Both the position numbers and the translations under genes were made by a program. From Candidatus Dormiibacterota bacterium (GTDB taxonomy: Bacteria; Chloroflexota; Dormibacteria; Aeolococcales; Aeolococcaceae): 60,365 bases of DNA. The first letter of the stretch is position 1. Each line of letters opens with the position of its first letter. Below the pieces are notes generated by a model. That model saw only the letters and a list, made by a program, of their open reading frames with translations, did not search any database and was not told the DNA's origin. This document shows positions 44,472 through 53,564 of this stretch, in pieces. The stretch spans positions 133,911-194,275 of the forward strand of contig PLZA01000034.1 in assembly GCA_003153505.1 (NCBI GenBank). Direction: 5' to 3'.

Positions 44472-44512
44472 GTCAGCCTGTGGAAACGGTGGAGAACTCG
44501 GCAGGAGCCGGT

Positions 44513-44914
44513 TCAGGGAGCCGAGGTGCCGGCGCGTCCGTAGTTGTCCTCGATGCGAACGACGTCATCGATCTCGGGCGAAGACACCTCGAAGATGTCC
44601 GTGTCCTCGACGGCAACGAACCGATGTCTGCGGCCGGGCCGGATGTGGGCGCTCATCCCCGCTCCGAGCCGGTGAGTCTGCATCTCACCACTGTCGTTCT
44701 CGAGCTGGAGGTCCATGGCTCCCGAGATCAGGTGGATCGATTCTTCCTTCTGGACGTGGTACTGGAGGCTCAACGAGTGTCCCCGGGCGATGTGGATGAG
44801 CTTTCCCGCGTAGCGCTCGGTCACCGCCCATCGCATCTCGTATCCCCACGGCTTCTCCACCCTCCCTGCCCCAACGGCTCGCACCGGCCCGGAGTCAGCC
44901 GCGACGTGGGTCAC
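44513..44914 (-). CDS. Cupin protein related to mannose-6-phosphate isomerase type II
   Basis: This 133-residue single cupin domain matches the C-terminal isomerase module of bifunctional mannose-1-phosphate guanylyltransferases: KPWGYEMRWAVTERYAGKLI, HSLSLQYHVQKEESIHLISG, GAGMSAHIRPGRRHRF and DIFEVSSPEIDDVVRIEDNY. It could interconvert fructose-6-phosphate and mannose-6-phosphate, the step needed before the adjacent mutase and manC. GTG 44914 overlaps the mutase stop (GTGA). Confidence 0.85.
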   Translation of the reverse strand: MTHVAADSGPVRAVGAGRVEKPWGYEMRWAVTERYAGKLIHIARGHSLSLQYHVQKEESIHLISGAMDLQLENDSGEMQTHRLGAGMSAHIRPGRRHRFVAVEDTDIFEVSSPEIDDVVRIEDNYGRAGTSAP

Positions 44915-46368
44915 TCCGAGGCCCCCATCGCGATCCGCGCGTTGACGCCGCTCTGGTTCTCGAGCGCGGCGATCAGCTGCTCGACACGCTCGCGTGTCGT
45001 CGCCTCCGCATAGACGCGCATCAACGGCTCCGTACCACTCATGCGCATCAGCACCCAGGAGCCGTCGTCCATATAGAACTTGAACCCGTCGTCGGTCCGG
45101 GTGCGCACCACCTTGCTCCCCGCCAGGTTGTCGGGCTCGTCCTGGTGCATGCGCGCGTAGATCTGTTCCTTGCGCTCCTCGTAGCCCTCACGCGGGAAGC
45201 GAATATCGTGGCGGTCGTAGGCGTGGGGGCCGACGAGCTCCTCCAGATGGGCGAGGATTCCGGAGAGCGGCATACCGTAGTCGACGATCATCGACGCCAT
45301 CATGAGTCCGGAAAGGATGCCGTCCCGCTCGGGGATATGTCCGCGGAAGGCGTAGCCGCCCGACTCTTCGCCACCGAGGATCGCGTCCGTCTCCATCATC
45401 TTGGTGCCGATGTACTTGAAGCCGACCGGCATCTCGTGCACGGTCACGCCGAAGCGCTCGCCGAGCACGTCGAGCATGCCCGACGTGGTCACCGATCGAA
45501 CGATGTCCCCGCGAAGGCCCCGCTTCTCGAGCAGGTACATCGCGAAGAGCGCCATCACCTGGAGCTGGTTGATGTATCGCCCGGTCTCATCGATGATGCC
45601 GACACGATCCGCGTCGCCGTCGTTGGCGATGCCGAGGTCGAACCCGCCCGACCTCATGCGCTCCATCGCCTCGGGCATGTAGCGATCGATCGGCTCGGGG
45701 TGCATCCCACCGAAGCCGGGGTTGCGCTCGCCGTGCAACTCCTCAACCGTCGTGGCCCCGCCGCCGAGCGCTCGAGCGATCAGGCCGGCGCCGGCGCCGT
45801 ACATGGCCTCATGGAGCACGCGAAGACCATGGCCCCGGAGCGCCTCGAGATCGACCATCCTGGCCAATTGCAGGAAGAAGTCCGGGAGCGGGTTGACGGT
45901 GCGCAGCCTGCCGCTGGCCACCGCCTCGTCGTAGGTCATCTCGGTGACGCCTGCTTCGAGGGCGACTGCCGTATGTCGCTCGATCTCCGCGACGATCTCG
46001 GGTGGCGCCGAGCCGCCGAAGTCCGGCTTGTATTTGATCCCGTTGAATTCGGCGGAGTTGTGGCTGGCGGTCACGACGACGCCGCCCGCGGCATGCTGCT
46101 GGGTGATGGCCCACGACACCGCCGGGGTCGGGGTCACACGGTCGAGCAGGACGACATTGAGCCCGTTCGCCACCAGGACGCGAGCCACCTCTCGCGCGAA
46201 CAGCTCGGCGCAGTACCGGGAGTCGTGCCCCACCACGACCGGACGTGTCTCGTTGCCGAGAAATCCCGCGACACCCTGGGCAACGGCGCGGACATTCGCG
46301 TAGGTGAAATCATCCGCGACCACGGCTCGCCATCCGTCGGTCCCGAACCTGATCGGGTTCGGCGTCAT
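44911..46368 (-). CDS. Phosphoglucomutase / phosphomannomutase
   Basis: This 485-residue alpha-D-phosphohexomutase has RFGTDGWRAVVADDF, the phosphoserine loop VVTASHNSAEFNGIKYKP (catalytic Ser in TASHN), metal-binding GIANDGDADRVGIIDE, sugar-binding GGEESGGYAFRG and the phosphate-binding MRMSGTEPLMRVYAEA. It converts hexose-6-phosphates to 1-phosphates. The neighbours argue for mannose-1-phosphate as a main product, but glucose is equally possible. ATG 46377 is an alternative start. Confidence 0.9.
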   Translation of the reverse strand: MTPNPIRFGTDGWRAVVADDFTYANVRAVAQGVAGFLGNETRPVVVGHDSRYCAELFAREVARVLVANGLNVVLLDRVTPTPAVSWAITQQHAAGGVVVTASHNSAEFNGIKYKPDFGGSAPPEIVAEIERHTAVALEAGVTEMTYDEAVASGRLRTVNPLPDFFLQLARMVDLEALRGHGLRVLHEAMYGAGAGLIARALGGGATTVEELHGERNPGFGGMHPEPIDRYMPEAMERMRSGGFDLGIANDGDADRVGIIDETGRYINQLQVMALFAMYLLEKRGLRGDIVRSVTTSGMLDVLGERFGVTVHEMPVGFKYIGTKMMETDAILGGEESGGYAFRGHIPERDGILSGLMMASMIVDYGMPLSGILAHLEELVGPHAYDRHDIRFPREGYEERKEQIYARMHQDEPDNLAGSKVVRTRTDDGFKFYMDDGSWVLMRMSGTEPLMRVYAEATTRERVEQLIAALENQSGVNARIAMGASE

Positions 46369-46409
46369 CGCCACCATTCTAAGCGCACGGGTGCGGCGTG
46401 CTCGACAGG

Positions 46410-47549
46410 TTAGAGGAGATCGTCGCGCCGGGATGCGCGCAGTGCTTCCACGATCAGCTTGACCAGCTGCGCCTTGTCCGAGGGGACGACCAGCACCGCG
46501 TCCGGGGTGTCGATCACCACGATGCCGTCGATTCCGGCAACGGCGACAATCCGCCCGGAGCGGGAGATCACCGTGCATCCATGGGCCGACGTCAGGACCA
46601 CGTCTCCCTCGGTGACATTCCCGTTGGCGTCGGCATCGCCGTCAGCCGAACGTGACTGGCCGACATCGAGCCACGACCCGAGGTCTGACCAGCCGAACGA
46701 TGCCTGCACGACCGTGAGGCGGCGCGTGCGTTCGAGCACGAGGGGTTCCACCGGTCGCAGCGGCAACGCGGCGTAGAGCCGCTTGGCCAGGGCGTCGTCA
46801 CCACTGAGCCGCGCGTCGACGACCTCGTCGATGGTGGCCGCCAGCTCGGGATCCGCGGCGGCGAGCTCGGCACGGAAGCGGCGCGCGGTCCATGAAAAGA
46901 GTCCGAGGTTCCACAGATGCCGGCCGTCCGCGACGTAGCTCCGGGCCAGCTCGGCTGAGGGCTTCTCCTTGAAGCCGGCAGACTCGAATGCCGGGAGTGC
47001 GCCCGCCGCTGCAGCGATGCCGGGGGGGCTGCCTGCCGGCGGCCGCCAGGCCACGGGGTCTCGCGGCGCCGACACCTCGATGTACCCGAACCCGGTCACG
47101 GGGGCGGCAGGGACGAGCCCAACCGTGGCCAGCCCGTCGGTCGCGGCCGCCCACCCGGCGGACGCAACCACCGCCGCACGGTAGGCGTCCCGGTCGCTGA
47201 CGCGGTGGTCGGCGTGAACGCTGGCAATCAGCGCATCGGGGTCCTCACGTTCGATTAGCCCGACGGCAAGCGCCAGCGCCGGACCGGTGCCCCGTGCCTC
47301 CGGCTCCTCGATGATCGAGGCCTCATCGAGCCCCAGCCCACCGAGGGTCGATCGGCACCCGGGCGCCTGGTTGGCGGCGGTCACCACGCGGACGCTGTCG
47401 CCAAGCCCGGTCACGCGATCCAGCGTCGATCGCAGCAGGGTCTCGCCGCCCGGTGCAAGCGGCAGCAGGTGCTTCGGCGTCGAGCTCCGGCTCAGCGGCC
47501 ACAGTCGCGTGCCGCTCCCGCCCGCGAGGACGAGGATGTGGAAGCCCAC
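46410..47549 (-). CDS. manC: Mannose-1-phosphate guanylyltransferase
   Basis: This 379-residue nucleotidyltransferase makes GDP-mannose from GTP and mannose-1-phosphate. The N-terminus HILVLAGGSGTRLWPLSR and the segments STPKHLLPL, EPEARGTGPALALAVG, GFGYIEVSAP and GFKEKPSAELARSYV are typical, as is WNLGLFSWTARRF. GTG 47549 is chosen because the motif starts at once; upstream codons are shadow of metK spacing. The isomerase domain of longer ManC proteins is absent here, but the separate cupin gene downstream supplies it. Products feed glycans or lipids of the cell surface. Confidence 0.9.
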   Translation of the reverse strand: MGFHILVLAGGSGTRLWPLSRSSTPKHLLPLAPGGETLLRSTLDRVTGLGDSVRVVTAANQAPGCRSTLGGLGLDEASIIEEPEARGTGPALALAVGLIEREDPDALIASVHADHRVSDRDAYRAAVVASAGWAAATDGLATVGLVPAAPVTGFGYIEVSAPRDPVAWRPPAGSPPGIAAAAGALPAFESAGFKEKPSAELARSYVADGRHLWNLGLFSWTARRFRAELAAADPELAATIDEVVDARLSGDDALAKRLYAALPLRPVEPLVLERTRRLTVVQASFGWSDLGSWLDVGQSRSADGDADANGNVTEGDVVLTSAHGCTVISRSGRIVAVAGIDGIVVIDTPDAVLVVPSDKAQLVKLIVEALRASRRDDLL

Positions 47550-47575
47550 GCGCCGCCTTCCTCGCTCCGCTGGAT

Positions 47576-48760
47576 CTATGCCGTGGCGGCCGCGACGAGG
47601 AGCGGCTCGGTGCCCGCATCCTGGGCCCACTGCTCGGCCAGGGTCGTCCGTTCCCATGGAAGGTCGAGATCGCTCCGGCCGAAGTGGCCGTACGCAGCGA
47701 CCTGGCGGTAGATCGGGCGGCGCAATTCGAGGGCGCTCATGATCCCGAAGGGCGACAGGTCGATGTACTCATCGATGAGCGAGGCGATCATGTCGGTTGG
47801 GACCTTCTCGGTCCCGAAGGTCTCGACGAGCACCGAGACGGGCTTGGCGAGGCCGATCGCGTAGGCGACCTGGATCTCGCACTTCGAGGCCATCCCTGCC
47901 GCGACGACGTTCTTCGCCGCCCAGCGCGCTCCATAGGCCGCGCTGCGATCGACCTTCGACGGGTCCTTGCCGCTGAAGGCACCGCCGCCGTGGCGGGCGT
48001 AGCCGCCGTAGGTGTCGACGATGATCTTGCGGCCGGTCAGGCCCGCGTCGGCCATCGGTCCCCCGATGACGAAGCGGCCGGTGGGGTTGACGTAGCGCTT
48101 GGTGGCCGCGTCGAGCCACTCCGGGGGGATGACCTTGCCGACCACATGGTGCTGGACGTCCTCGAAGATCTGCTCCTGGCTGACCTCCTCGCCGTGTTGC
48201 ACGCTCACGAGGACCGTGTCGACCCGGCGTGGGCGGCCATCGCCGTCATATTCGATCGTGACCTGGGTCTTGCCGTCCGGGCGAGCCCAGCGCAGCGTCC
48301 CGTCGCGGCGGAGCACCGCAAGCTGCCGGGCGAGCTGGTGGGCCATCTGGATCGGCGCCGGCATCAGCTCGGGGGTCTCGTCGCAGGCGAACCCGAACAT
48401 CATTCCCTGGTCCCCGGCGCCGCCGTGGTTGACGCCCTGGGAGATGTCGGGGGACTGCTCGTCGATCCCGACCAGCACGCCACAGGTCTCCCAGTCGATC
48501 CCGTACTTGGCGCGCGTGTAGCCGATCTCCTTGATGGTCTTGCGGACCAGGCCGGCGATGTCGACGTAGGCCTCGGTCGTGATCTCGCCGAACACGAGGA
48601 CCGTCCCGGTGCTGAGGGCGGTCTCACAGGCGACGCGGCCGAGCGGGTCCTTGCTGAGCACGGCGTCCAGAACGGCGTCGCTGATCTGATCCGCGACCTT
48701 GTCGGGGTGCCCCTCGGTCACGGACTCAGACGTGAAGAGCCGATGGCGTGTCGTCGGCAT
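47576..48760 (-). CDS. metK: S-adenosylmethionine synthase
   Basis: The 394-residue enzyme has the full family length. Motifs include [40 protein letters not shown] (methionine/ATP site) and [20 protein letters not shown] (phosphate loop). It joins ATP and methionine to form SAM and supplies the cell's methylation. It heads the minus-strand block. The ~100 bases upstream hold short complementary segments (GGAGC and GCTCC), but no recognised SAM riboswitch. Confidence 0.96.
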   Translation of the reverse strand: MPTTRHRLFTSESVTEGHPDKVADQISDAVLDAVLSKDPLGRVACETALSTGTVLVFGEITTEAYVDIAGLVRKTIKEIGYTRAKYGIDWETCGVLVGIDEQSPDISQGVNHGGAGDQGMMFGFACDETPELMPAPIQMAHQLARQLAVLRRDGTLRWARPDGKTQVTIEYDGDGRPRRVDTVLVSVQHGEEVSQEQIFEDVQHHVVGKVIPPEWLDAATKRYVNPTGRFVIGGPMADAGLTGRKIIVDTYGGYARHGGGAFSGKDPSKVDRSAAYGARWAAKNVVAAGMASKCEIQVAYAIGLAKPVSVLVETFGTEKVPTDMIASLIDEYIDLSPFGIMSALELRRPIYRQVAAYGHFGRSDLDLPWERTTLAEQWAQDAGTEPLLVAAATA

Positions 48761-48980
48761 TGGAGCTAACCCTCCGCCCCACCGGCAGCCACCGAGGCGC
48801 CCTGTGCGTCTCCGGCCTGCTCCTGTCCAGGGATCGCACGATCGTAACAGCGCAGTGGAAAGGCTGGGCCGTCACGCGTTTGTCCGTTTGCGAGGACCCT
48901 CTCGACCGTGTACTGTTATCCGGTAACTATCACCAACCCGGGCGCCGTATCACAACGCGCCGGACGGAGGAACAAGGCGC

Positions 48981-49316
48981 GTGTCGGTAGACCAGACTCT
49001 ACGTTGCCGCGATTGCGGCGTCGACTTCATTTGGACTGAGGGCGAGCAGGACTTCTTTGCTTCTCGTGGCCTCACAAACCCCCCTTCTCGCTGCCCCAGC
49101 TGCAGAGCGGCTCGCCGTCAGAGCGGCGGTGGCGGTGGTGGCGGCGGCGGCTTCGGCGGGAGCGGCGGTGGCGGCGGTGGATACCGCAGCAACGGCCCTC
49201 GCCAGATGTACGAGGTCCCCTGTGCTGGGTGTGGCGGCGTGGCGCGCGTCCCCTTCCAGCCTCGCGGCGACAAGCCCGTTTACTGCAGCGACTGCTTCCG
49301 CGCAGCGCCTCGGTGA
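48981..49316 (+). CDS. Double zinc-ribbon protein with polyglycine linker
   Basis: The 111-residue protein carries an N-terminal zinc ribbon (LRCRDCGVDFIWTEGEQDFF, second pair RCPSCRAA), a Gly-rich linker of ~25 residues (nine consecutive Gly) and a second ribbon (YEVPCAGCGG, then PVYCSDCFRAAPR). Each ribbon has two CxxC pairs. Similar small zinc-ribbon proteins occur in Chloroflexi and CPR bacteria; they likely bind nucleic acid or ribosomes. GTG 48981 is preceded by GGAGGAACA. Its stop overlaps the start of the next gene (GTGA). Confidence 0.75.
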   Translation: MSVDQTLRCRDCGVDFIWTEGEQDFFASRGLTNPPSRCPSCRAARRQSGGGGGGGGGFGGSGGGGGGYRSNGPRQMYEVPCAGCGGVARVPFQPRGDKPVYCSDCFRAAPR

Positions 49317-49582
49317 GTGACGGCGGCCCAATCGCGGTAGGGACGAGGGTCAGCTTCCCCTATGGCGGCAGCCGGCGTACCGGCACCGTCGCTGACGTCT
49401 CGATGATCCCCGACCAGTCGGGCGGCCAATCTCTCGCGTACCTGATCGACGTCGGCTCTCGCAAAGTGTTTGTGCAGGGCGAAGGCATCACCCCGGCCAC
49501 CGGGCCGGGGGCTGCCTTCGATCCGGTCGCTGAAGGGGTCGCCTACGGCCGCAAGCGGCCCCGGAACCCGCGCAACCGCTAG
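49313..49582 (+). CDS. Small SH3-like beta-barrel protein of unknown function
   Basis: The 89-residue product begins VSDGGPIAVGTRVSFPYGGS and has alternating strands (RTGTVADVSMIPD, SLAYLIDVGSRKVFVQGEG) resembling a KOW/SH3-like barrel. The tail is basic (YGRKRPRNPRNR). It overlaps the zinc-ribbon gene by four bases, so they are co-translated and may act together on RNA or DNA. No named family was recognised. Confidence 0.6.
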   Translation: MSDGGPIAVGTRVSFPYGGSRRTGTVADVSMIPDQSGGQSLAYLIDVGSRKVFVQGEGITPATGPGAAFDPVAEGVAYGRKRPRNPRNR

Positions 49583-49651
49583 CCACACATCCCAGGGTTG
49601 GCTGCGACGGGCCGTCGCGCCAGCGTGACCGCGTGGCCATGAAATGCTGGC

Positions 49652-49657
49652 TATTCT
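49652..49657 (+). promoter_or_regulatory. -10 box of near-leaderless sortase promoter
   Basis: TATTCT ends seven bases before ATG 49665, so the transcript should start at or very near the start codon. No well-spaced -35 is seen. Confidence 0.45.
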
Positions 49658-49664
49658 GTGAGTG

Positions 49665-50375
49665 ATGGCTTCCGATCTCACGGCCGACGGCGTCAAGGGC
49701 GCGCGCCGGCCTGAACGCAGACCGATCCGCCTCTGGATGGTGTTGCTCGCGCTCGGAGTCGGTTCGATCATTGCCGGAGGCGCGCTGATCGCGGGGCCGC
49801 TGATCGGCGTCTTCCAGAGGGGCGCCACGGATTCGACGGCGCTGAACCACTGGAAGGGCGGCGCCACGCATCCGGTCGTGCCGGTGCCGGCCGCCTCCAC
49901 GTCACCGACCTGCGGCACGAGTTCCACGACCGACTACGCGCTTGTCAATTTCGGAGCCCCTGCCCAGTACCACTACGCAGCGGTTGCGGGCAACGGCACC
50001 TGGACCCTGCTGAATTCGCGGTCGATGGTGCACTACTCGGGCACGCCCAATCCGGGTCAGCAGGGGAACGTGATCATCGCGTTTCACCGCGAGCCCGACT
50101 TCCAGTACATCAACCAGCTCAATGTCGGCGACATCATCACGATCCAGAATCGCACCTGTCAGACCTTCGTCTACAAGGTGACGAGCAAATGGGATCTCGC
50201 GCCGAACCAGGTGACCCAGCTGGTGCCGACCGCGGGGCATGAGCTGACGATGATCACCTGCGACCCGTGGTGGCAGGACTACAACCGCCTGGTCTGGCGC
50301 GCCGAGCTGATCACCGCGCCGGCACCGAGCTCACCAGGATCCACCGGCGGATCGGTGGCCAACCCCGCCTTCTGA
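49665..50375 (+). CDS. Sortase-family transpeptidase
   Basis: The 236-residue protein has one N-terminal transmembrane helix (LWMVLLALGVGSIIAGGALI, about 25-50) and a sortase beta-barrel outside. Catalytic His is in NVIIAFHREPDF, Cys in ELTMITCDPWW and Arg in NRLVWRAEL. It would cleave a sorting signal on surface proteins and link them to an acceptor. It resembles class E/D-type sortases. No LPxTG-type substrate is encoded next to it in this window, so its targets are elsewhere. GTG 49662 is an alternative start. Confidence 0.87.
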   Translation: MASDLTADGVKGARRPERRPIRLWMVLLALGVGSIIAGGALIAGPLIGVFQRGATDSTALNHWKGGATHPVVPVPAASTSPTCGTSSTTDYALVNFGAPAQYHYAAVAGNGTWTLLNSRSMVHYSGTPNPGQQGNVIIAFHREPDFQYINQLNVGDIITIQNRTCQTFVYKVTSKWDLAPNQVTQLVPTAGHELTMITCDPWWQDYNRLVWRAELITAPAPSSPGSTGGSVANPAF

Positions 50376-50384
50376 CGCCGCCCG

Positions 50385-51026
50385 CTACGCCGAGAATCCC
50401 TCGAGCGGCCCCGGGAGCGCGGCTTCGGCGACTGCCTCGAGTCGCTTGATGTTGTTGCGCACGAAGATGGCCGCGCCCACGATCACGACCACCGCGAGCG
50501 CGGCGAACCCGATCTCAACAGGCGTGCTCAGCTTTGCGATCACACTGCTGGCGGCATATGCCCCGACGCCGTAGATCGTCGCCCAGACAATGGCACCGAG
50601 CGCGTTGGCGATGAGGAAACGGCTCCAGTGCATGTGGTTGGTCCCGGCGAGAAATGCCGCGTACGTACGCAGCACGGAGACGAAGCGACCGAAGAAGACG
50701 ACCTTCGCGCCCTGGCGCATGAAGATGTAGCGCCCCACCTTCAGCTTGGCCTCGTCAAGGTGGACATACTTGCCGAAACGGCGAAGCAGCGGATACCCGC
50801 CGAACCAGCCGATGCCGAAGCCGATGTTGTCACCGATCACCGCGCCGATGATCGCCGCTGCGATGACTCCGACGATCGACAGCTTTCCGGTCGCCGCGAA
50901 CACCGCGGCAGTGATCAGCATCGTCTCCCCCGGCAGCGGCACACCCAGGCTCTCGATGCCGACGAACATCGCCACAGCAAGGTAGCCGATGCTCTGCAGC
51001 CACCCGTAGAGACCCGAGTTGATCAC
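50385..51026 (-). CDS. DedA family (VTT domain) membrane protein
   Basis: From GTG 51026 the protein has 213 residues and four to six hydrophobic helices. Family marks are AMFVGIESLGVPLPGETMLI, GAVIGDNIGFGIGWFGGYPL and the conserved FGRFVSVLRTYAAFLAGTNH. DedA proteins flip or recycle phospholipids and undecaprenyl phosphate or support proton-dependent membrane homeostasis. The frame extends upstream into the carboxylase gene without a good start. It ends ten bases from the convergent sortase gene. Confidence 0.87.
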   Translation of the reverse strand: MINSGLYGWLQSIGYLAVAMFVGIESLGVPLPGETMLITAAVFAATGKLSIVGVIAAAIIGAVIGDNIGFGIGWFGGYPLLRRFGKYVHLDEAKLKVGRYIFMRQGAKVVFFGRFVSVLRTYAAFLAGTNHMHWSRFLIANALGAIVWATIYGVGAYAASSVIAKLSTPVEIGFAALAVVVIVGAAIFVRNNIKRLEAVAEAALPGPLEGFSA

Positions 51027-51045
51027 GCTCTGTACTGCGGCGCGT

Positions 51046-52572
51046 TCAGACGGGCGGAACGGGATGGTGCCGCGCGACGCCTGCGCGGCGCCTGGATCGG
51101 TACGCGGCAAAACGGCGGACCAGCTCCGCACGCAACTCCTGCGGCGGGACGATCGCGTCGACGATCAGTTCGGATGCGAGCCGGAAGATGTCGATGTCGT
51201 CGCGGTATTCGTTCTGGAGCCCCGTGACGAACGCGGCGCGATCGCCTTCCGGCGTGTCCTGGATCTTGTTGTAGTAGACGGCGTTGATCGCCGCCTCCGG
51301 CCCCATCACAGCGATCTGCGCGGTGGGCAGGGCGAGCGTGCAGTCCGGTTCGAAGGCGGGCCCGCTCATTGCGTAGAGGCCGGCGCCGTATGCCTTGCGC
51401 AGGATCACCGAGATGCGCGGCACCTGCGCCTGCGCAAGCGCGGCGATCATCTTGGCGCCGTGCCGGATGATCCCCTGACGCTCGACGGCAGTGCCGATCA
51501 TGAACCCGGGGACATCGGCGAGAAAGAGCAGCGGAACGTTGAACGCGTCGCAGCAGGTGATGAAGCGCGTTGCCTTGTCCGCCGAATCGACAAAGAGCAC
51601 ACCGCCTTTGAAGCGAGGCTGCGATGCGAGGATCCCGACCGCGTGACCGTCGATCCGCGCGAATCCACAGACGATCTCGCGCGCGAAGAGACGCTTGATC
51701 TCGAAGAATGAGCCGTCGTCGATGACGCCGCGAACGAACGCCATCACGTCGTACCCCTTGGACGCTTCGGTGGGGATCACGTCGGTGATGTCCTCGGATC
51801 CGGCGGCCACCGCGCATGACTGCGCAACCGGCGGCGCCGCCTGCCAGGACTGAGGAAGGTACTCGAGATACCGTCGCGCCGCGACGATACCCGCGCCCTC
51901 GTCGGCGACGAGCACATCGCCGCAGCCGCTGACCGTGCAGTGCATGCGCGCACCGCCCATCTCCTCGAGGGTCACCTTCTCGCCGACCACGACCTCGGCC
52001 ATGCGCGGTGAGCCCAGGTACATCGAGGCATTCCCCTCGATCATGATCACGACGTCGCAGAACGCCGGGATGTATGCACCGCCCGCGGCGCTCGGCCCGA
52101 AGAGCACGCAGACCTGGGGCACCTGTCCCGAAAGCCGCACCTGCATATGGAAGATGCGCCCCGCGTGGCGCCGCCCCGGGAACATCGCCACCTGCTCGGT
52201 GATGCGCGCGCCCGCCGAATCAACCAGGTACACCAGGGGGATCTGCAGACGCTCTGCCGTCTCCTGGATGCGCACGATTTTCTCAACGGTTCGCGGCCCC
52301 CAGGAACCCGCCTTCACGGTCGGGTCATTGGCCATCACGGCACAGGTCCGGCCATGCATCACGCCGATACCGGTCACCACACCTTCAGCGGCGAGCTCCG
52401 GATCCTCTGTCCCCGCCAGAAGCCCGTCCTCGACAAACTCGGCATTCTTATCGAAGAGACGCGCGATCCGTTCGCGCGCGGACAGCTTGTTCTGTGCGGA
52501 GAGTTTGTCCCGATGCCGTTGCGGGCCACCGGCACGTGCCCGCTCCAGGCGCTCGGACACCGCCTCAGCCAA
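51046..52572 (-). CDS. Acyl-CoA carboxylase beta subunit (methylcrotonyl/propionyl type)
   Basis: This 508-residue carboxyltransferase has GVVTGIGVMHGRTCAVMAND, YLVDSAGARITEQVAMFPGR, LFGPSAAGGAYIPAFCDVVI, GGARMHCTVSGCGD and GIIRHGAKMIAAL. The next-door HMG-CoA lyase favours 3-methylcrotonyl-CoA as substrate (leucine breakdown), although propionyl-CoA carboxylases look alike. No biotin carboxylase/carrier subunit gene is present nearby. TTG 52572 is chosen: it overlaps the lyase stop and has GGAG seven bases upstream; GTG 52560 is an alternative. Confidence 0.9.
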   Translation of the reverse strand: MAEAVSERLERARAGGPQRHRDKLSAQNKLSARERIARLFDKNAEFVEDGLLAGTEDPELAAEGVVTGIGVMHGRTCAVMANDPTVKAGSWGPRTVEKIVRIQETAERLQIPLVYLVDSAGARITEQVAMFPGRRHAGRIFHMQVRLSGQVPQVCVLFGPSAAGGAYIPAFCDVVIMIEGNASMYLGSPRMAEVVVGEKVTLEEMGGARMHCTVSGCGDVLVADEGAGIVAARRYLEYLPQSWQAAPPVAQSCAVAAGSEDITDVIPTEASKGYDVMAFVRGVIDDGSFFEIKRLFAREIVCGFARIDGHAVGILASQPRFKGGVLFVDSADKATRFITCCDAFNVPLLFLADVPGFMIGTAVERQGIIRHGAKMIAALAQAQVPRISVILRKAYGAGLYAMSGPAFEPDCTLALPTAQIAVMGPEAAINAVYYNKIQDTPEGDRAAFVTGLQNEYRDDIDIFRLASELIVDAIVPPQELRAELVRRFAAYRSRRRAGVARHHPVPPV

Positions 52573-53491
52573 CGCTCGTCTCCGCAGGCGTCTCCTGAGG
52601 CACGCGACTCCAGATCCCGGCCCGGTAGAGCTTGCCCGGAAGATCGCGGCGAAGGTCCGACGCCAGCGTGGCGGCGACGTCGCACATCGCCGCGAGGTCA
52701 ACGCCCGTGACACCCCCGAGCGCGTGCAACGCTTGCAGCGCGTCCTCCGTGCAGACGTTGCCGGTGGAGCGCGGCGCGAAGGGGCAACCACCAACCCCGC
52801 CGACGGATCCGTCGAACCGGCGAATCCCCAAATCGAAAGCCGCGATCACGTTGGCAACCCCGAGCCCGCGCGTGTCGTGGACATGCAGTGAGAGTCGATC
52901 GATCGGCAGAGCGGCCGCGGCCAGTGCACAGATGGTGCTGATATCGACAGGCGTCGCCACGCCGATGGTATCCGCGATGCCCACCTCCTGCACACCGCGA
53001 CTCGCGAGGTCCGCGCACAGCTCGACGACTCGTTCCGGCGCCACCGGTCCCTCGAAAGGACACCCGAAGCTGACCGACACGGCGACGTCGACGGTGCATG
53101 CGCGCTCACTGGCGAGCTCGCAGATATGCGAGATCTCTTCGAGCGACTGGTCCACCGTCCGGTTGACATTGCGTCGATTGAATGAGTCGGTCGCGGCGAT
53201 GGTGACCAGGACGTTGCGCACGCCGTACGCGAGGGCGAGCTCGAGCCCGCGAAGATTGGGGATCAGCACGCGCAGCCGGTCGAGCTCGGGCTGCAGACCG
53301 GCAAGCACCGCCGGCGCGTCCGCGAGTTGTGGCACCCAACTCGGCGACACAAATGATGTTGCTTCGACACGCGGCACCCCCGCATCGAGCAGACCGCGGA
53401 CCAGCCGAATCTTCGCTTCGGTGCTGATGGTCTCCGCGATGTTCTGGAGCCCGTCACGCGGAGCGACGTCGGTCCAGAGCACCTCGTTCAC
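52565..53491 (-). CDS. Hydroxymethylglutaryl-CoA lyase
   Basis: This 308-residue TIM-barrel enzyme has DVAPRDGLQN (catalytic Asp/Arg-Asp), EATSFVSPSWVPQLADA, SFGCPFEGPV, EVGIADTIGVATP, LHVHDTRGLGVAN (metal His) and the catalytic-loop GGCPFAPRSTGNVCTEDAL. It cleaves HMG-CoA to acetoacetate and acetyl-CoA, the last step of leucine degradation. Start GTG 53491. It overlaps the carboxylase by eight bases. It diverges from rnhB. Confidence 0.92.
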   Translation of the reverse strand: MNEVLWTDVAPRDGLQNIAETISTEAKIRLVRGLLDAGVPRVEATSFVSPSWVPQLADAPAVLAGLQPELDRLRVLIPNLRGLELALAYGVRNVLVTIAATDSFNRRNVNRTVDQSLEEISHICELASERACTVDVAVSVSFGCPFEGPVAPERVVELCADLASRGVQEVGIADTIGVATPVDISTICALAAAALPIDRLSLHVHDTRGLGVANVIAAFDLGIRRFDGSVGGVGGCPFAPRSTGNVCTEDALQALHALGGVTGVDLAAMCDVAATLASDLRRDLPGKLYRAGIWSRVPQETPAETSVG

Positions 53492-53564
53492 GCGATCTGC
53501 CTCCCAGGGATGGACGCTGCCCCGCCACCGTAGCAAACCCGAGGGCTACACTCTCGTCCAGCCG

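Noticed and set aside
48761..48850. SAM riboswitch upstream of metK
   Set aside because: The leader has complementary GGAGC/GCTCC segments and GC-rich hairpins but none of the conserved cores of the SAM-I, SAM-II or SAM-IV classes that I know.
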